In this document: in pieces, positions 12,601 through 25,370 of the stretch
Position numbering within the stretch: position 1 is the stretch's first letter
Layout: the number at the start of each line of letters is the position of its first letter
DNA from: Oxyruncus cristatus
Lineage: Eukaryota; Chordata; Aves; Passeriformes; Cotingidae
Assembly (NCBI GenBank): GCA_013399855.1
Contig: VXAY01002317.1
Location: 1,869,152 to 1,933,151, forward strand
Direction of reading: 5' to 3'
DNA length: 64,000 nt
Made by a program: the position numbers and the translations under genes
The notes under the pieces: generated by a model
The model's database searches: none
What the model saw: the letters and a program-made list of their open reading frames with translations, nothing else
What the model was told of the DNA's origin: nothing

Positions 12601-15600
12601 TGAAGAGATAGTGCTTCATAGTGATTTTGAGTCTTAAGGCTGACAATCATTAAGCCAAGGGCATAAAAAGTACATCCAAACATTAGACCATAATCTCCAG
12701 TGTAAGAAGGTCCTGGAAGACATTATGAGGTCTTGACAACTACTGTACTTGTTCATCATGGCCAGACTACTTAGGGCTTGTGAACACATGGATATGAAGG
12801 AATGATTGTAAAAGAGTAAATGAGTCAAATCCATGAGAGAAGGACAGTGACTCAGTGAAATTAGTTTTGAATAAAGTAATATTCCCTCTCTTTCTTTTAT
12901 GGTCTCTCATGAAGTTTAGTCACAATACCTGTGCAACACCAACACCAGCAGTTAAATTCAGAAAGACATAACCAATTTGACATGGTGTTAGTGATATTAT
13001 GACATTTAGAAGAGGCAGGACAAGAGGCTCATAATATTTTAATATTGAGAAGGTGTAATTCAAGACTTTAGAACGAAGAAGCGGGAGGATAGCATTACTG
13101 TTCCTTTCCTTGACATGTGAGTAGGTAGGTAAGGAGGTCCTGTAGTTACTAATGCAATATTAAAAATGCACATTCTGTTGAAAAGTGTCTATTTTCATTA
13201 ACATCAAGTAGAACTGTGAGGTTCATTTTTCAGGAGAAAAAAATGCTGCTACCAGCACTGAATGTATTCCTCACCAACATTTCTGAAAGTCTATTGCTGC
13301 ATTGTTTGTGTAGCGTTTATTCTCATTGTTTGCTGTGTTTCTCAATGTGATCATAGTATTAGACTGCACTGTTGAATTCACAGTTCTCAGTTTGCTTTTG
13401 GGTTAAAAACTGATGTAAAGTATATTGTTCAGCCACAGCCATAGAATGTTCTCACTGTTTAGCATTTGTTGAGGCTCTAAATTTGAGTTATTTGTGCGAA
13501 GAAAAGGAGACATTCTTGCATTCACACACTGAAGCAAGAAAGTGAGAAATGGGATCACAAGCTGGGAAACACAAGGGTGTTACATCCAGACCACTGTCTG
13601 GGCACATTTTCCTTTGGGGAAAGGTGCTTAGGTGAAATGCTGATGCATGTCTCCTAAGCACAGTGGGAAGGACACCGCTGCTGTGCTCAGCACTGGCTTT
13701 ACGAAGTGCCATGTGCCCTTTACAATGTCACAGACCCCTTCGTGCCAATGGGAATTTTGCCTGCTATGAGCCATTAATACTGAGGTCACCATCTGGTTGT
13801 TTCTACTTCTGGGTGAAGACAAGGACTGTCTTATTTTCATATGCGGTGGATCTGCAGCCAATGTTTGGTTTTAATATCTTTATTAAAGGAAGAGAAAGAC
13901 CAGCATCAAATGAATAATCATCCCAGAGGCTGTGTGTCCATTAGTAACGCAGGAAATGCTGTCGAGCTGGGCAGTCCTGAAACCAATAGTGAGAGTCCAT
14001 AGCATTTGAAAAAGTGGCAGCCCAGACTCTTCCTCTGTATTACAGCTCTGTGAATATGCTGATGCAGTTTTACACAGAAAAGTATTGCCCTCAAAATTTT
14101 AGTCACTGGCACTCATGTAGTACCTTCTACAACCCAGGACATAACGCTGCTTTCTGATATAAACTGGTTCTTCTCTATATGGTCATTTGCACTCTTCTTG
14201 CAGAGTTTAAAACACAACCTTTTTATTTTCTAATGTTGCATCTTGTTTGTGCGGGAACATGAATTCAAAAAGATGCAGAGCAGTTGTGAATGAGTTTGTC
14301 TAAGTCAAAATGTCAGTGATGGTCATCAGCTTGGAGACACATGCAGTCTCCACTAAAGTATCATTAACCTTTGGTTCAATCCAGGATCAAACACTCTCAA
14401 AAGCATTTGCAAAAGGGAGCTTGCAAAAAAAATGCTGGAAAGTCTTGCCACATTTTCCATGAAGGAAGTATCAAAATTGAACCTCACAGCACAAAACAAT
14501 AGGATTAAGCAAACTATGTTCTGTTTTGCTGTTGCAATATACATGTAGCAATGATGTTTTTTATTTAACCCTCCAACATGAAATTGTGTTATATGCAGTT
14601 TATAAGTTCACTGATTTATTTTTTTTTCTCATCTGTGGTTTTTTGCCATATTTGAAAGTGTTAGAGAAGTTGCTTCCTACAGTATCGACAGTTTCTCATT
14701 TTCTTTTTGATTTTTGTCAGTATATTGCTGAAGAGGATAAGGAGAACAGAAACACATTACAAGGGCCATTCAAAGTATAAGAAAAAAGTTTGGTGTTGAC
14801 AGGACAGAAGTTCAGGAGATTAAAAGGATGTAATAGGCTACATAAGAATTAGTAGCTAAATTCAGATGAAGGTTTCTGTGATGTAATAAAAAAGAAAAAA
14901 TATTGAGGGAAGATTTTGCAGTTATTTGAAAAAGGCTTGTCTCAAGTGTTAGAGGAAATGTGGAAGAAAGAATAAAAGGCAATTGGCATCATGAAGTAAG
15001 TGTTAATCTTTTAATGATGAGTAAATGGTGATAAGCAAGAGTCATTAACAGAATCATGACTGGTATTAGGGTTAAGATAGCTGGGGAGTAATTTTCAGGT
15101 ACCATGGAATATGGTCACAAGTTCTAAGTAGAAGGCAAATGGGAAAGTACCAATATATCCTATGCATTTTTTACCTGCATTTAAGAGCACAGATGAAGAT
15201 CAATTTGGTGTCTCTGTAGGCTCTGTTTTAAAGCAAATCAGTGTCAGTTCTCTACCAACAAAGTGCTACTTTGCTTTTCAGACTCTGCCTTCTCACTACA
15301 CAGCACAACTTTGGCAGCTAACAGGACTCAGACCATGATCTTCACTTTTAATCAAAGTAGCTTTTCTTTTCTTTTTGATTTCCCCCCTCTTTAGCAGAGG
15401 ATCCTATCTAGCAGATGTGTAAAGAGCCATACCAGATCCCCATGACTTCTGTGTTTTCATGTGGTAGTGTAGGTGTGTTTAATGTGTGTGAAAAGATAGT
15501 TCAGTGCATTCATCAAGCTGATTTTCAGATGCATTTAGCAGGACTAGTGCTATCAGGGCACTTTCATTGGTAAACTGAGCGCTTTTAATATAGGAAGTGA

Positions 15601-16914
15601 GACACAGTAAAGCAGGTTCCTCATACAGTTTTTCTTACCACTTTTCAAATTAAATTGGCAGCACAACATCTTTCTTTTATATTGTAATGGAATGTTTAAT
15701 TTAAGTCTGAGCAATGCTTTGAGATACATTTTCCATAAAAGATCTTTCAATGAATAACATTGCTGTACTTTTACACTGTCAGGTACAAGGAGCAAATGGA
15801 GACCCAGGAGATGTGTCACAGAGGTTGCTTGAGGTGAGAGCTGAATAAGGTAGATAGCAGATCCAGTATTTAGTCGCTTGAATGAAAAGAACGCTGAATG
15901 CCTGGGACAAAAACTGGGGAAGTGTGTTTCTTTAACACCCTCAGTGTTAACCTAATCTTTCCTACTGCAGTTTCTGCTTATTTTATGAACTGTCTAGTTA
16001 AAATTTTAATGTGTCCCCTACTCCTTTTCAGATGAATGTTTATTGAGTCATTACAGGAATTATACATGTAAAAGCAATGCTGGGGATTATTTGCTTTTTT
16101 CCATCATGTTCTAAAGCTACCTAAGTGATCAACAAAGAAATTTTGATACTTCAGCTGACATTTAGCTTTTGAATGTTGTCATGAAACAACCAAATATTTC
16201 TTCTAATGACTTGTTTAGGAATACAGATAAATAAAGCCAGGGATAAAATGCATACTTCAAGGTAGTCTGTCTGATTATTTGTTCAGACAGATAAAACTGA
16301 GTAGTTTAAACCACATGCATAACTGTGGAACGAAGAGTCCCCAAAAAATTCTACTAGTTTTATTGTCTTCCAGATGTCACTTTCAGAAATTTAGTTCCTG
16401 TTCATTGCTGGCTGAAGTCAAGAGAAGGGTTTTTCAGTGGTATCAGGCAGAGCTGCATTATGCCTTTTGTTACAACAGAAATTTAAGATGAATGCAGCAC
16501 AGAATACTAAAGCTCAGTATGTCCTAGTTTTGTGGCTGGCTGGGAAGCAGGGCTATTCCAAACTGAAGATAGAGCAGTGGGGGTTTCTGTTTGTATAAAA
16601 GTTGGGTTCTTGTTTATCTGCCAAGTTCCAGCTATCCCCAGGAAGTGGAACACCATCAGAGAGACTGTTGCAAGTCACCAGTACTTGAAACATCTCTACA
16701 CTGCACCATATTCCTTTCAAATACAGGAAGTAACATGTAGATTAATTAAGCCTCTCTTGCATATTCTTATTTGATGTCCCTGAAGAGTCAAGTGATGGCT
16801 TTTCACTCGTTGCTGCCTTTTGACGTTATGTGTAATACTTTATAGCCATATGGCTGCTGAGAAATTCTGATAGCAGTAGTAGTAATATTAGGACTTACGT
16901 TTTTATATTTAATA
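5613..16914. other. Long unique AT-rich stretch, no gene seen
   Basis: About 11 kb with no recognisable LINE, LTR, SINE or coding exon. It contains a T16 tract (6349-6364), an A/C/T-rich tract followed by the trinucleotide repeat at 6581-6617, and many short frames (none above 105 codons) that resemble no family. Some moderately GC-rich patches (10380-10760, 11080-11240, 13540-13780) carry no identifiable feature. Confidence 0.55.
6581..6617. repeat. (TCA)n microsatellite, about 12 units
   Basis: A perfect TCA/ATC trinucleotide run of about 37 bp, preceded by an imperfect AAT/AAC-rich tract from about 6515. It is likely length-polymorphic. No coding context is seen. Confidence 0.97.
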
Positions 16915-18205
16915 GAATCATGGAATGGTTGACATTTTAAGGGTCCTCTGAAATCGTCTGATCAAGCCCCCTACTCAAGCAGGGCCACCTCGTGCCAGTT
17001 GTCTAGGAACAATTCCAGAAGACTTTTGAATGTCTCCAAGGCTGGTGACTCCAACAGCCTCTCTGGGTAACCTGTGCCAGTGCACAGTCACCCTCACAGG
17101 AAAAAAAGTATGTTCAGGTAGAATCTCCTATGTTTCAGTTTGTGCCCATTGCCTCCTATCCTGTCACTGGGCACTGCTGAAAAGAGCCTGTCTCCATCTT
17201 CTTTGCACCCTCCCCTGAGGTATTTATATAGATTAGTAAATCTACACCACCACCACCCCTCGCCCTCAAATCCTGTCTTCTCTGGGCTAAACAGTCCCAT
17301 ATGTTTCAGCTGGTCCTCAGAGGAGAGATGTTCCTATTTCTTGATCATCTTTGTGGCCCTTTGTTGGACTCTCTCTCCAACATTAACATGTCTTTCTTGT
17401 ACTGCCAAGCCCAGAATTGGACACAGTACTCCAGTGTGGCCACCTCCCTCGAACTGCTGGCAGTACTTTGTCTAGTACAGCCCAAGATACTATTACCTGC
17501 CTTTTCTGCAAGTGCCTATTGCTGGCTCACTTTCATCTTGGTGTCCACCAGGATACCCCAGGTCCTTTCTGTAAAGCTGTTTTCATGCTGGGTGCCCCCA
17601 GCATATACTGGTGCCTGNTCCAACATTAACATGTCTTTCTTGTACTGCCAAGCCCAGAATTGGACACAGTACTCCAGTGTGGCCACCTCCCTCGAACTGC
17701 TGGCAGTACTTTGTCTAGTACAGCCCAAGATACTATTACCTGCCTTTTCTGCAAGTGCCTATTGCTGGCTCACTTTCATCTTGGTGTCCACCAGGATACC
17801 CCAGGTCCTTTCTGTAAAGCTGTTTTCATGCTGGGTGCCCCCAGCATATACTGGTGCCTGGGATTGCTCCTCCCACTGTGCAGAGTTTGGCACACCTTCT
17901 TATTGAACTTCAGGTTCGTGTCAGCCCATCTTTCCAGTCTATTGGGCTCACTCTGAATTGCAGCACAACCATCTGGCTTATCAGCCCCTCCCTCCAGTTT
18001 TGTGTCATCAGCAAACTTGCTGAAAGTACACTCTACCCCATCATCCAGATCATTAATGAAGATGTCAAATCGTTTTGGACCCAGTATTGATTGCTGGGGT
18101 ATGCCACTACTTACTGGTCTCAAACTCAACTTTGCCCTGCTGACCACCAGCCTCTGGGCCCTGCCATTCATCCAGCTTTCCATCCATGTCACTTTTGCTT
18201 CACCT
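16915..18205 (-). mobile_element. CR1 LINE, 5'-truncated, minus strand
   Basis: The left edge (AATAGAATCATGGAATGG) is the reverse complement of a CR1 3' terminus. The sequence then proceeds through the CR1 3' UTR into ORF2. Around 17950-18110 the minus strand encodes [15 protein letters not shown] and then KFADDTKLEGG, the FADD catalytic box of the reverse transcriptase. The frame is broken by stops and indels and most of the RT domain upstream of motif C is absent, so the copy is inactive and 5'-truncated, as usual for CR1. Its apparent length is inflated by 243 positions because of the duplicated block and single N at 17376-17860. Confidence 0.93.
17376..17860. repeat. Perfect 242-bp duplication flanking one N
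   Basis: Bases 17376-17617 and 17619-17860 appear identical by eye over their whole length, and the only base between them is the single N at 17618. Both lie inside one CR1 copy in which no such internal repeat belongs. Removing one copy and the N restores normal CR1 order. This fits two contig ends that overlap but were joined through a one-base gap rather than merged. An open frame crossing this junction is an artefact. Confidence 0.95.
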
Positions 18206-21200
18206 CAATTTGCTTCAGATTTTCTTCATACTGGGTGTAATTTATCACTCAAATCTAAGCAGAACTGAAACAATTTTATATCAAGAGAAACAGTTTGATC
18301 TTAATATATTTAATCTTAGACTTGTAGTGGTTTGGTAATGCAAATGAATGATCAGATCTGTCTATCATTTTGTGAAAAATTCTGGCAGAGTTTTCTTTTA
18401 CATAATTGCTGGTAGGATATAAAATCCTGTTTCTTCATGTTTTATTTTTTGTTTTATTTTTTCTGTATGTTTTAGGAATAGGGGAAATATGTGTAGACCA
18501 CCACACTGATGCTTTGATTGCAGTCTGTAGAGAAGAGAAAGCTTCAGCTCCTCATTCCATTCTTGGCTTCATTAGCAGTTCATGCTAGGTATGGACAGCT
18601 GGATATTTTGAGGGGTCCTTAAATAATTGAATTTTGACCATTTAGCAGTTATTAGAAAACATTTCTCTTCAGCAATAAGTTGTATTCAGAAGTGTCTTCT
18701 TGATTATTCTGGAAGTATTGGAATAACTCCTGTACCTGTTGGTGGATTGCGGTGTCCTTTCATCTGAACTTTCAGGTTTCTGCAACAGCTATTTTGTAAT
18801 GCAGAAGAGTGCCTTTGAGCTTTGTCAAACAAAACCTGGAACCACTCATGTCCTGTACTTGTGCTTTTCAAATTTATGGGGACTTCTGATGATGGAATCC
18901 TAGTTGGGTCATTTTCAGTCTACTAAAATGAATTAAAAAATGATACAAGCCATCTCTAAAATAGGATTGTGTTTGGTCTTTGGGTGAGATTAAAGAATAG
19001 TTGTGTAGTTTTATTCTGTTCCTAAGCCATTCATTTACAGTGTCCCTTTTATAGATATCTTGATGTGACAGGTATTGTCAAGTACTAAGAGTATACCTTT
19101 TTTCCTGAGAAGTTGCTTTTACTTTTATTTATTTCCTCCACCTTCAGTATTTCTGGTCAGAGCACAGAAGAAGCTTGCTTGGCATTGCCAGTCACAAAAC
19201 TTCAAGATTCAACAAAATGTTAAGGTTTCTTGGTACACCATCAACCCTTTTAATCCTTTTATTTTTGTCTACAATTTATAATATGTCTCAATCAGTAGAT
19301 TGTGCAGGGTTTGTTCTTAAGCCTTTTAATATTGGAGAGCCAATGGAAATATCACAATTAACATGACATTACTTATTTTTAAACTAACCTTTTATCAACC
19401 AAAAGTCCCTTTGAGCTGCTCGTGTGTTCATTGTCATGGTTCTTGTCCCAAGGGAAACCATCCCTGGCTGATTGTATTGTGCTGTGACACTGACAGCTTT
19501 TTGCCTCAGGGTGTCTTCGCATAGTTTCCCCAGGTAAAGAGACAGAAATAGGATATCATTTTAGCTGTTTTGGGAAACAGACACAGTAAGAAAGGCAAAC
19601 ACAAAAACAAGGGCAACCGTGGGGCTCACAGGATTAAGTAGCTGTGAGGTAGCTGTACTCTATTCCTAGCTCTGTCATTGTCTGGTGCTATCGTGAACTA
19701 GTAAATTAACCTTGTTCTGTGACTGCAGCACCATTTATGAAGTGGGAATGATAAAGCTTAGCGCCACAAAGGGGCAGTGTAATTCTTTGCTAATTAATAT
19801 TTATAAAGTATCAGATTCTTCATAGTTCTGCACCTTTTCAGTTGTTTACATCTGGACAAAATGAAACAAAAGTGGCTGAAAAGTTCTGTATCATTTTATG
19901 CTCACTCTCTGCCAGTGCAAAGGGTTGTACTAGAATTGCAGCAATGGAGGATCTGTCTCAAGTGATTTTCAAGATACTTCTGCCTGTAGGCATAGACCTA
20001 CTAACTCCAGAGTGAAAGCACCTGTAACAAATATACCTAGAGTTCCCCTTCTTAGAATATGGCACGCAGAAAAGTTACTGTGATGTTAGTTAAGGTACAA
20101 ACTGGCAGGACAGTACTTCATAGCATGCTACTTTTGTGCACATTCTTAGATCCTAAGGTAGCTTATCTGCCAGTGAAGAAGGATTAAAGTGTATGTTATT
20201 TACTGGAAAAGTGTAAAAATTAGTAGCCTAGCTGAATTTTCATATCTTCAGGTGTTTTGATAAGCTTAGTGATCACATATTTTTACTTCTATTGCTGCAA
20301 TATTGTAGCAAGAGTTTCAGGTATGATGAGGAACACGGGAGGTCAGTGAACCAAAAGAATTAAAAACTTTTGCGGCTCAGTCCTTTATTTGCTTTCTTTA
20401 TTTTAAAGAAGGCTTTAGATGAGCATATACCAGTAATATTTACCTTCCGGACATCTTTCAGTTGTCCCCATCAGGTAAATAGAATCGCTGCTCTGCCATG
20501 GTTCTTGGTTAGACTGCCTGGAAGACAGCAAGACAAACTGCCACCTTAATTAATTGATGAAAACGAACAGAGAAAACAGGTAACAGCAAAAAATTATCAA
20601 GCTATCACAGTGGGAAGGTGGGGGGTGGGGTTTGTCATCGGGCAAGAAGAGTTTTGCAGAATCTTTTTGGCAGGCTGATACTAATCAATGCCTGTTTGCC
20701 ATGCCTAACCCAGTTTTTCTTGCAACTAAATATAAAACTTCTTTCGAAATCTGACTACATGACCTATTCCAGGCTACGAGGGAATGAAAAAGTATTGTCA
20801 GTACTTTTGGCTTAAGAAAAGGAAATGTATTACTTACTAGGTTTTGGACCTACTTTTCTCAGAAGCTGAAGGCAAAAGGTTATTTCAGCTTTATTCCTGC
20901 TCAGTTCAGGTTTCTTTTGAAAAACTATGGAAATAAGAAATTTTGTTCATTTTTTGTCCACTTGTCCTCAACACTTTGCTTTGCATGCAACAGTGACCAG
21001 AATTATGTATATGTTAATCACCAAATTGCTTTAGTGCACATCCTTATTACTTCTTTGACTATGGGCCTGTCACCAAGAGCTGAGCTGTACAGAATACTTT
21101 CTGATTAATCATGTTCTTCTCATCAAACACTTCACTTGTAGAGTATTAGATAATGATCCTTCTCACTGTGAGTTAAAGGTTTCCAATAAATAGAAACTGT

Positions 21201-21571
21201 GACTGTTGGAAACTCTAGACTGTGTGGTATCCATTATTTAAAGTGATGAGAAACTATTCTGTCTGTGGCTTGTCTCTAGAAGATTAGCACAGGAAAATAT
21301 TCAATCTTTATGATTCCAAGCCAAAAAATAGGGTAAGAGAAACACCAGATGAGGTGATATGAAGTAAGCATGAGCATGATCAGCAAGTATGAATCTATAT
21401 TAAATGAATGCCCTACCTTGCAGGGTCTGTGACAATCCTCCATCTGCTGTTATTGCACAAACAAAAATGTGTTTTCTTTCGACATCTGTTTGTGTTTGCT
21501 CATAGAGAGTGTCATGCAACTGAAATAATCCAACTCATCCTTTCATAAATACGAGGAAAGAAAGACCTTTA
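18206..21571. other. Unique DNA, nothing recognised
   Basis: No repeat family or gene was identified. Only short frames without domain resemblance are present. The stretch is AT-rich, with a small G-rich patch near 20618-20636. Confidence 0.55.
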
Positions 21572-21721
21572 GCCCTGAGAGTAGTTCAGTTGGTTAGAGC
21601 ATGGTGCTAGTAACAGCAGTTGTGGGTTTGAACCCCGTAGGAGCCATTCACTTGAGCGATGGACTCGATGATTCTTGTGGGTCCCTTTCAACTCAGAATA
21701 TTCTATCATCCTGTTCTGTTT
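21572..21721 (+). mobile_element. tRNA-Ile-headed SINE with CR1-type tail
   Basis: The head resembles tRNA-Ile: an A box at 21582-21593 (TAGTTCAGTTGG), then GTTAGAGCATGGTGCTAGTA, and a B box at 21625-21635 (GGTTTGAACCC). From about 21645 the sequence becomes a CR1 3' end: GGACTCGATGATTC, TTGTGGGTCCCTTTCAACTC, and decayed ATTCTATG/TTCTGT repeats at the end. A Pol III promoter joined to a LINE 3' end is the defining SINE structure; from memory, this exact pairing is the passerine family TguSINE1. The anticodon triplet is AGT rather than AAT and the variable region is shortened, so it is not a functional tRNA. Retroposition would depend on CR1 enzymes acting in trans. No target-site duplication is evident, as expected for CR1 mobilisation. 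Confidence 0.9.
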
Positions 21722-22151
21722 GTCTTCTTTAACCACTGTAATGTGTGCTGTAGTTTCTTGTCCAGTCCGTATCTCAAGAAACGGGATTTTCCCTAGAGAG
21801 TCCTCTACAGTCTGACTTTATGGGTAATAGACATTTTTTATTACAGATTGAAATGGACCAGTTAGAAAACAGCTCTTGATATTCTTTAGTACAGGAAGTA
21901 AAACAGGTTCCAGAAGGCAAAACTGAGTAAATTAGGGAGGCAGCAGGGGAAGAGCTAAAATCTACTTTCATGCCTTGTCTGCTACATAAAGATTCAAATA
22001 TTTTTGTTGTAAATCCCCTTGATTTTTGCCCTCTAAAGCAATATCTCCTTGTTTGGTAAGGCTGCAAGATGCAGGGGCATGAAAAACCTGGGGCTGCCAA
22101 TTTCAATGATGTGATGATAGGTGCGTTATACGTTATATTTGTAGGTACACT

Positions 22152-22172
22152 ATGTACATGTAACATGTACAT
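22152..22172. repeat. 21-bp near-perfect palindrome
   Basis: Two 10-bp arms (ATGTACATGT and ACATGTACAT) are exact reverse complements separated by one A. The surrounding bases do not extend the symmetry. It could form a small cruciform or simply reflect a TACATG-rich tract. No function is evident. Confidence 0.9.
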
Positions 22173-24809
22173 TATATATGCATATTGTTTATTGGAAAGA
22201 CAACAGATCAGTGATCACTGATAGACAAGACAGTACTCAGTCAATGTAGATAATGGCAGTAGTTAGTAAGGTTTTGTCGGTGTTGAGCAAAGTGAGATTG
22301 ACTTCATCAAAAGAAGTATCAGAGTAACGAAGTTACTGTGGTTTACCAAGCTACCGCATATTGCCTGGCTTGCAGTGCTTTTTATGGGTTTGTCCTTAGC
22401 CCATGACAATCATAAATCAAATTTAATTTAGCTTAGTCAGCAATGAAAGAATCCCAAACTGAGTCAGGCTTCCTCATATTGAGATCAGAATAAGGGTAAA
22501 TACACACAGTGCGGTTCTGTTGAGTTGCGGTGACCTGTTAGACCCCAGCAAGGTGAATGCCTTATTCCTTATTCTGTTCTAGGTTGCAGAGCACACAGGG
22601 AACAGAAAAGTGGTATAATACAATAGCTGATGTAAGGATCCTGAGTGTCAGGGCACCATCATTTAGTTTCTGCTTTCCCACTGACTTGAAACATGATGCT
22701 GAAAAAAATCATTACAGATTCCTCACCTTAGCTTCTCCAAATGTTTAATAATTTCCATCTGCTCTTGTAAGCCATTTTTATATCTTCTGACTAAAGGTTG
22801 AATTTAAAGGCATAGCCTTCCATTAAGACAAATTAATTCAGGCTTTGTTATGTGTAAGATTTTTATGAATAGGTCCCTTAACTGCGAAAAATTCTCTGTT
22901 ATCACATAACTGACTAAGCCTAAAATGCTTTTTAATTGCAGCTTATGTGCAGCTAACACCAGATACTCCTCTAATCAAATGAGGAAAACTGTTAATGAGG
23001 GTGAAATTGAGTCTTAAATGTCCAGTTAGTGTGAGACTTACACACTGAGTTAATTTTGTTGAGATGTTTTTCTTTTCTGCACAGTGACTTCCTGAAAGCA
23101 CAGTGAATCATTCCATACATGTTTCCTTGGCCAGAGCTAAGAGTCACAGGGTTGGAAACCTGCTCCAGGCACAATGTTAGTACTCCAGTCAAAGTTAGTA
23201 TTGCTTCATGCTAATCTAGGAAACCGTACTGTCAGGTACAAATGCTTCTCTCTAATCCTTTCTGGGGGAGGTAGAAATCATGCCTGTGATTTGTTTTTGT
23301 TCTCATAGGACAAGTAGGGGGAAAGCTGGCATGTTTCTTTAAACGTACGTTTTCTAACATGTTTTTCTGAGAGAAGAAAAGCTGCAGATCTGTGCCTGGA
23401 AGTTTGAGCAGAAAATGGTAGTTCTGTGATAAGTAAGTTTTCTATTCTTCAGGCAGTGGTTTCACAGTGATTGCTAAAAACCCTCTGGCTTCTGTGCTGG
23501 TGAAATGTGGTGAGGTCTTCCTGTGTGTGTGGACTGTTGGCCCTCGATTATCTCTGGTACATCCAGCACAGTCATTAAGCACCTCACAGGTGGGGACAGA
23601 GACTTAGGATGTGGTTACTGTGTAGAGCTATAATAGAGAGCGGGTCAGATACGTTGGTGGAATAACAACTGCCATCTTCTGAAATGGAAAGAAGGGGCAA
23701 AAAATGGAAGACTTGGGGACAAAGGTTTAAATTAGAAATTATCATTGGGAGAAACATTAATTTAAACAAGTCAAATATTTTCTGTTAAATATTCCCAAAT
23801 TTCAATCCAATTATTTTAAATTGAAATTTACTGTTTAAATTATCCTAACACATTTTAATCCATTTTGTAATAATTCATTAAAGTCTTTACATGTGCAGTT
23901 GGAGTTAACTTTAATCTGAACCTCAGCCTTAAAAAAATCATCACTTAGCAAGTTTCTGCAGTCTGCCCTGATCTGTTGAAATGAGGAAAATATTATTTCA
24001 GGTGATTTGAGGTAGGAATGGACTGAGAGAATTTTCCAGACTTTTAGAAATAGAATTACAAATTGGAGGTAGTTCCTACAAGCTTCTTGAGGGTCACTGC
24101 AGCTTGTTACTGAGTCTCTCAGTATCCCACAATGAGTTGCTTCAGGGAGTAAAACTCATTTGGAAAAAATCAGAAAGTTCAGATTTCCTCTTCAGAAAAC
24201 AATTATTTTACAAACAAAAGATTGAGTGATTAGTGCTGGTAAGTGGGAGAGAAAAGAAAGCATGAGTGAGAGTCGTGGAGGCTTGCTTCCTCTTAGGAGT
24301 AACACTAAATTTGGTTCCCTTAGCCATATTGTAAAACTACCAGTAGCCAAACAAACTTAGTGCAATTTTATTCACTGAAGCCAAAGTATGAAGTATTTCA
24401 AGTCAAATGCAAACTGGTGAATGAAATAATTTTGAAGTGTTGTTCCCTTTGATGAGTTTTCTGTATAAGTATTACACTTACTCCAAAATGTTGTTATTGA
24501 CTGTTTGTTTTAATTTACCTTTTAATCAAGTAATTATGTCACAAAGTTCAGTAAAGCTGTTTCAGGACAAAATTACTTTTGAAGTGATACAATGTTGCAG
24601 TGGCATGATAGGATATGTGTTTGATAAAGGGAAGAGAGCTCATTTCAAATAAATTTAACCAAATAGGATGGTTTGTTGATTTATTAACAAGGGCAATTAT
24701 TGAACTACACACTAAGGAGCTTTATCAATAGTACAACACAATATTAAACACTTAAAAATGTTAATGAACACCTGCAAATACCTAAATACTCTTCTTTAGC
24801 TAATCCTAA

Positions 24810-25370
24810 ATAATCCAATGCCCCCTGCACATCCACTGAAATGTCTGGGTGCACACGGGCTGCTGTTGTGAATGAGTGTTTTGGATCACTCAAATCTAAT
24901 TTTTGAGATCCCAGTGCAGCTTGAGGGGCAGTGGGGGCTGGTCATACCACCACAACTGCGTGGGGAGCAGGCAAATGCCCCTCTTTGGGTTGGGGGGGTC
25001 CCCTACCCGCTCACCCCTCCTGCTGGAGGTGTGGCAGCTCTGCCTCTGTGTGGAACCGTGTCCCTTGCTACAATTTCCCAATGCACATACTGGTGAGAAA
25101 ATAGCCCCGAGTTTATGTGCACAGACCCTCCATGTGGATTTCTCCTTGTTGCTCCCCATATGACAGCCCACAAGCTGCACACAGGCTCCTCATGGCATCT
25201 GAGACATGACTCTGGCAGGCACAGGCAGGGTCCTGAAAGCAGGACGCCAACAGGGTGATTTATGGCAGTGACAGAGTATGACTGCCGCTGTCTTAACTCC
25301 AGTGTATGTCCTGTTTGCTATAGATTTTCCTGTTGCTTTTATGCCTCTTTTCAGGCTGACTCCTCCTTTT
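24810..25370. other. GC-rich patch of unknown nature
   Basis: Base composition shifts to GC-rich, with G runs (TTGGGGGGGTCCCC near 24990-25005) and C-rich blocks, between AT-rich flanks. Frames on both strands reach 94 codons but have no recognisable domain. It may be a degraded LTR or other repeat; I could not match it to a family. Confidence 0.3.

Noticed and set aside
17301..17906. 201-codon plus-strand frame containing an unknown residue
   Set aside because: It crosses the duplicated block and the N, and runs antisense through a CR1 copy. It is an artefact.
21572..21646. A functional tRNA-Ile gene
   Set aside because: The anticodon position reads AGT, the variable region is shortened, and the sequence continues directly into a CR1 3' end, so it is a SINE head.
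21774..22172. 132-codon minus-strand frame next to the SINE
   Set aside because: No resemblance to any family, no splice or promoter context, and a length plausible by chance in 64 kb.
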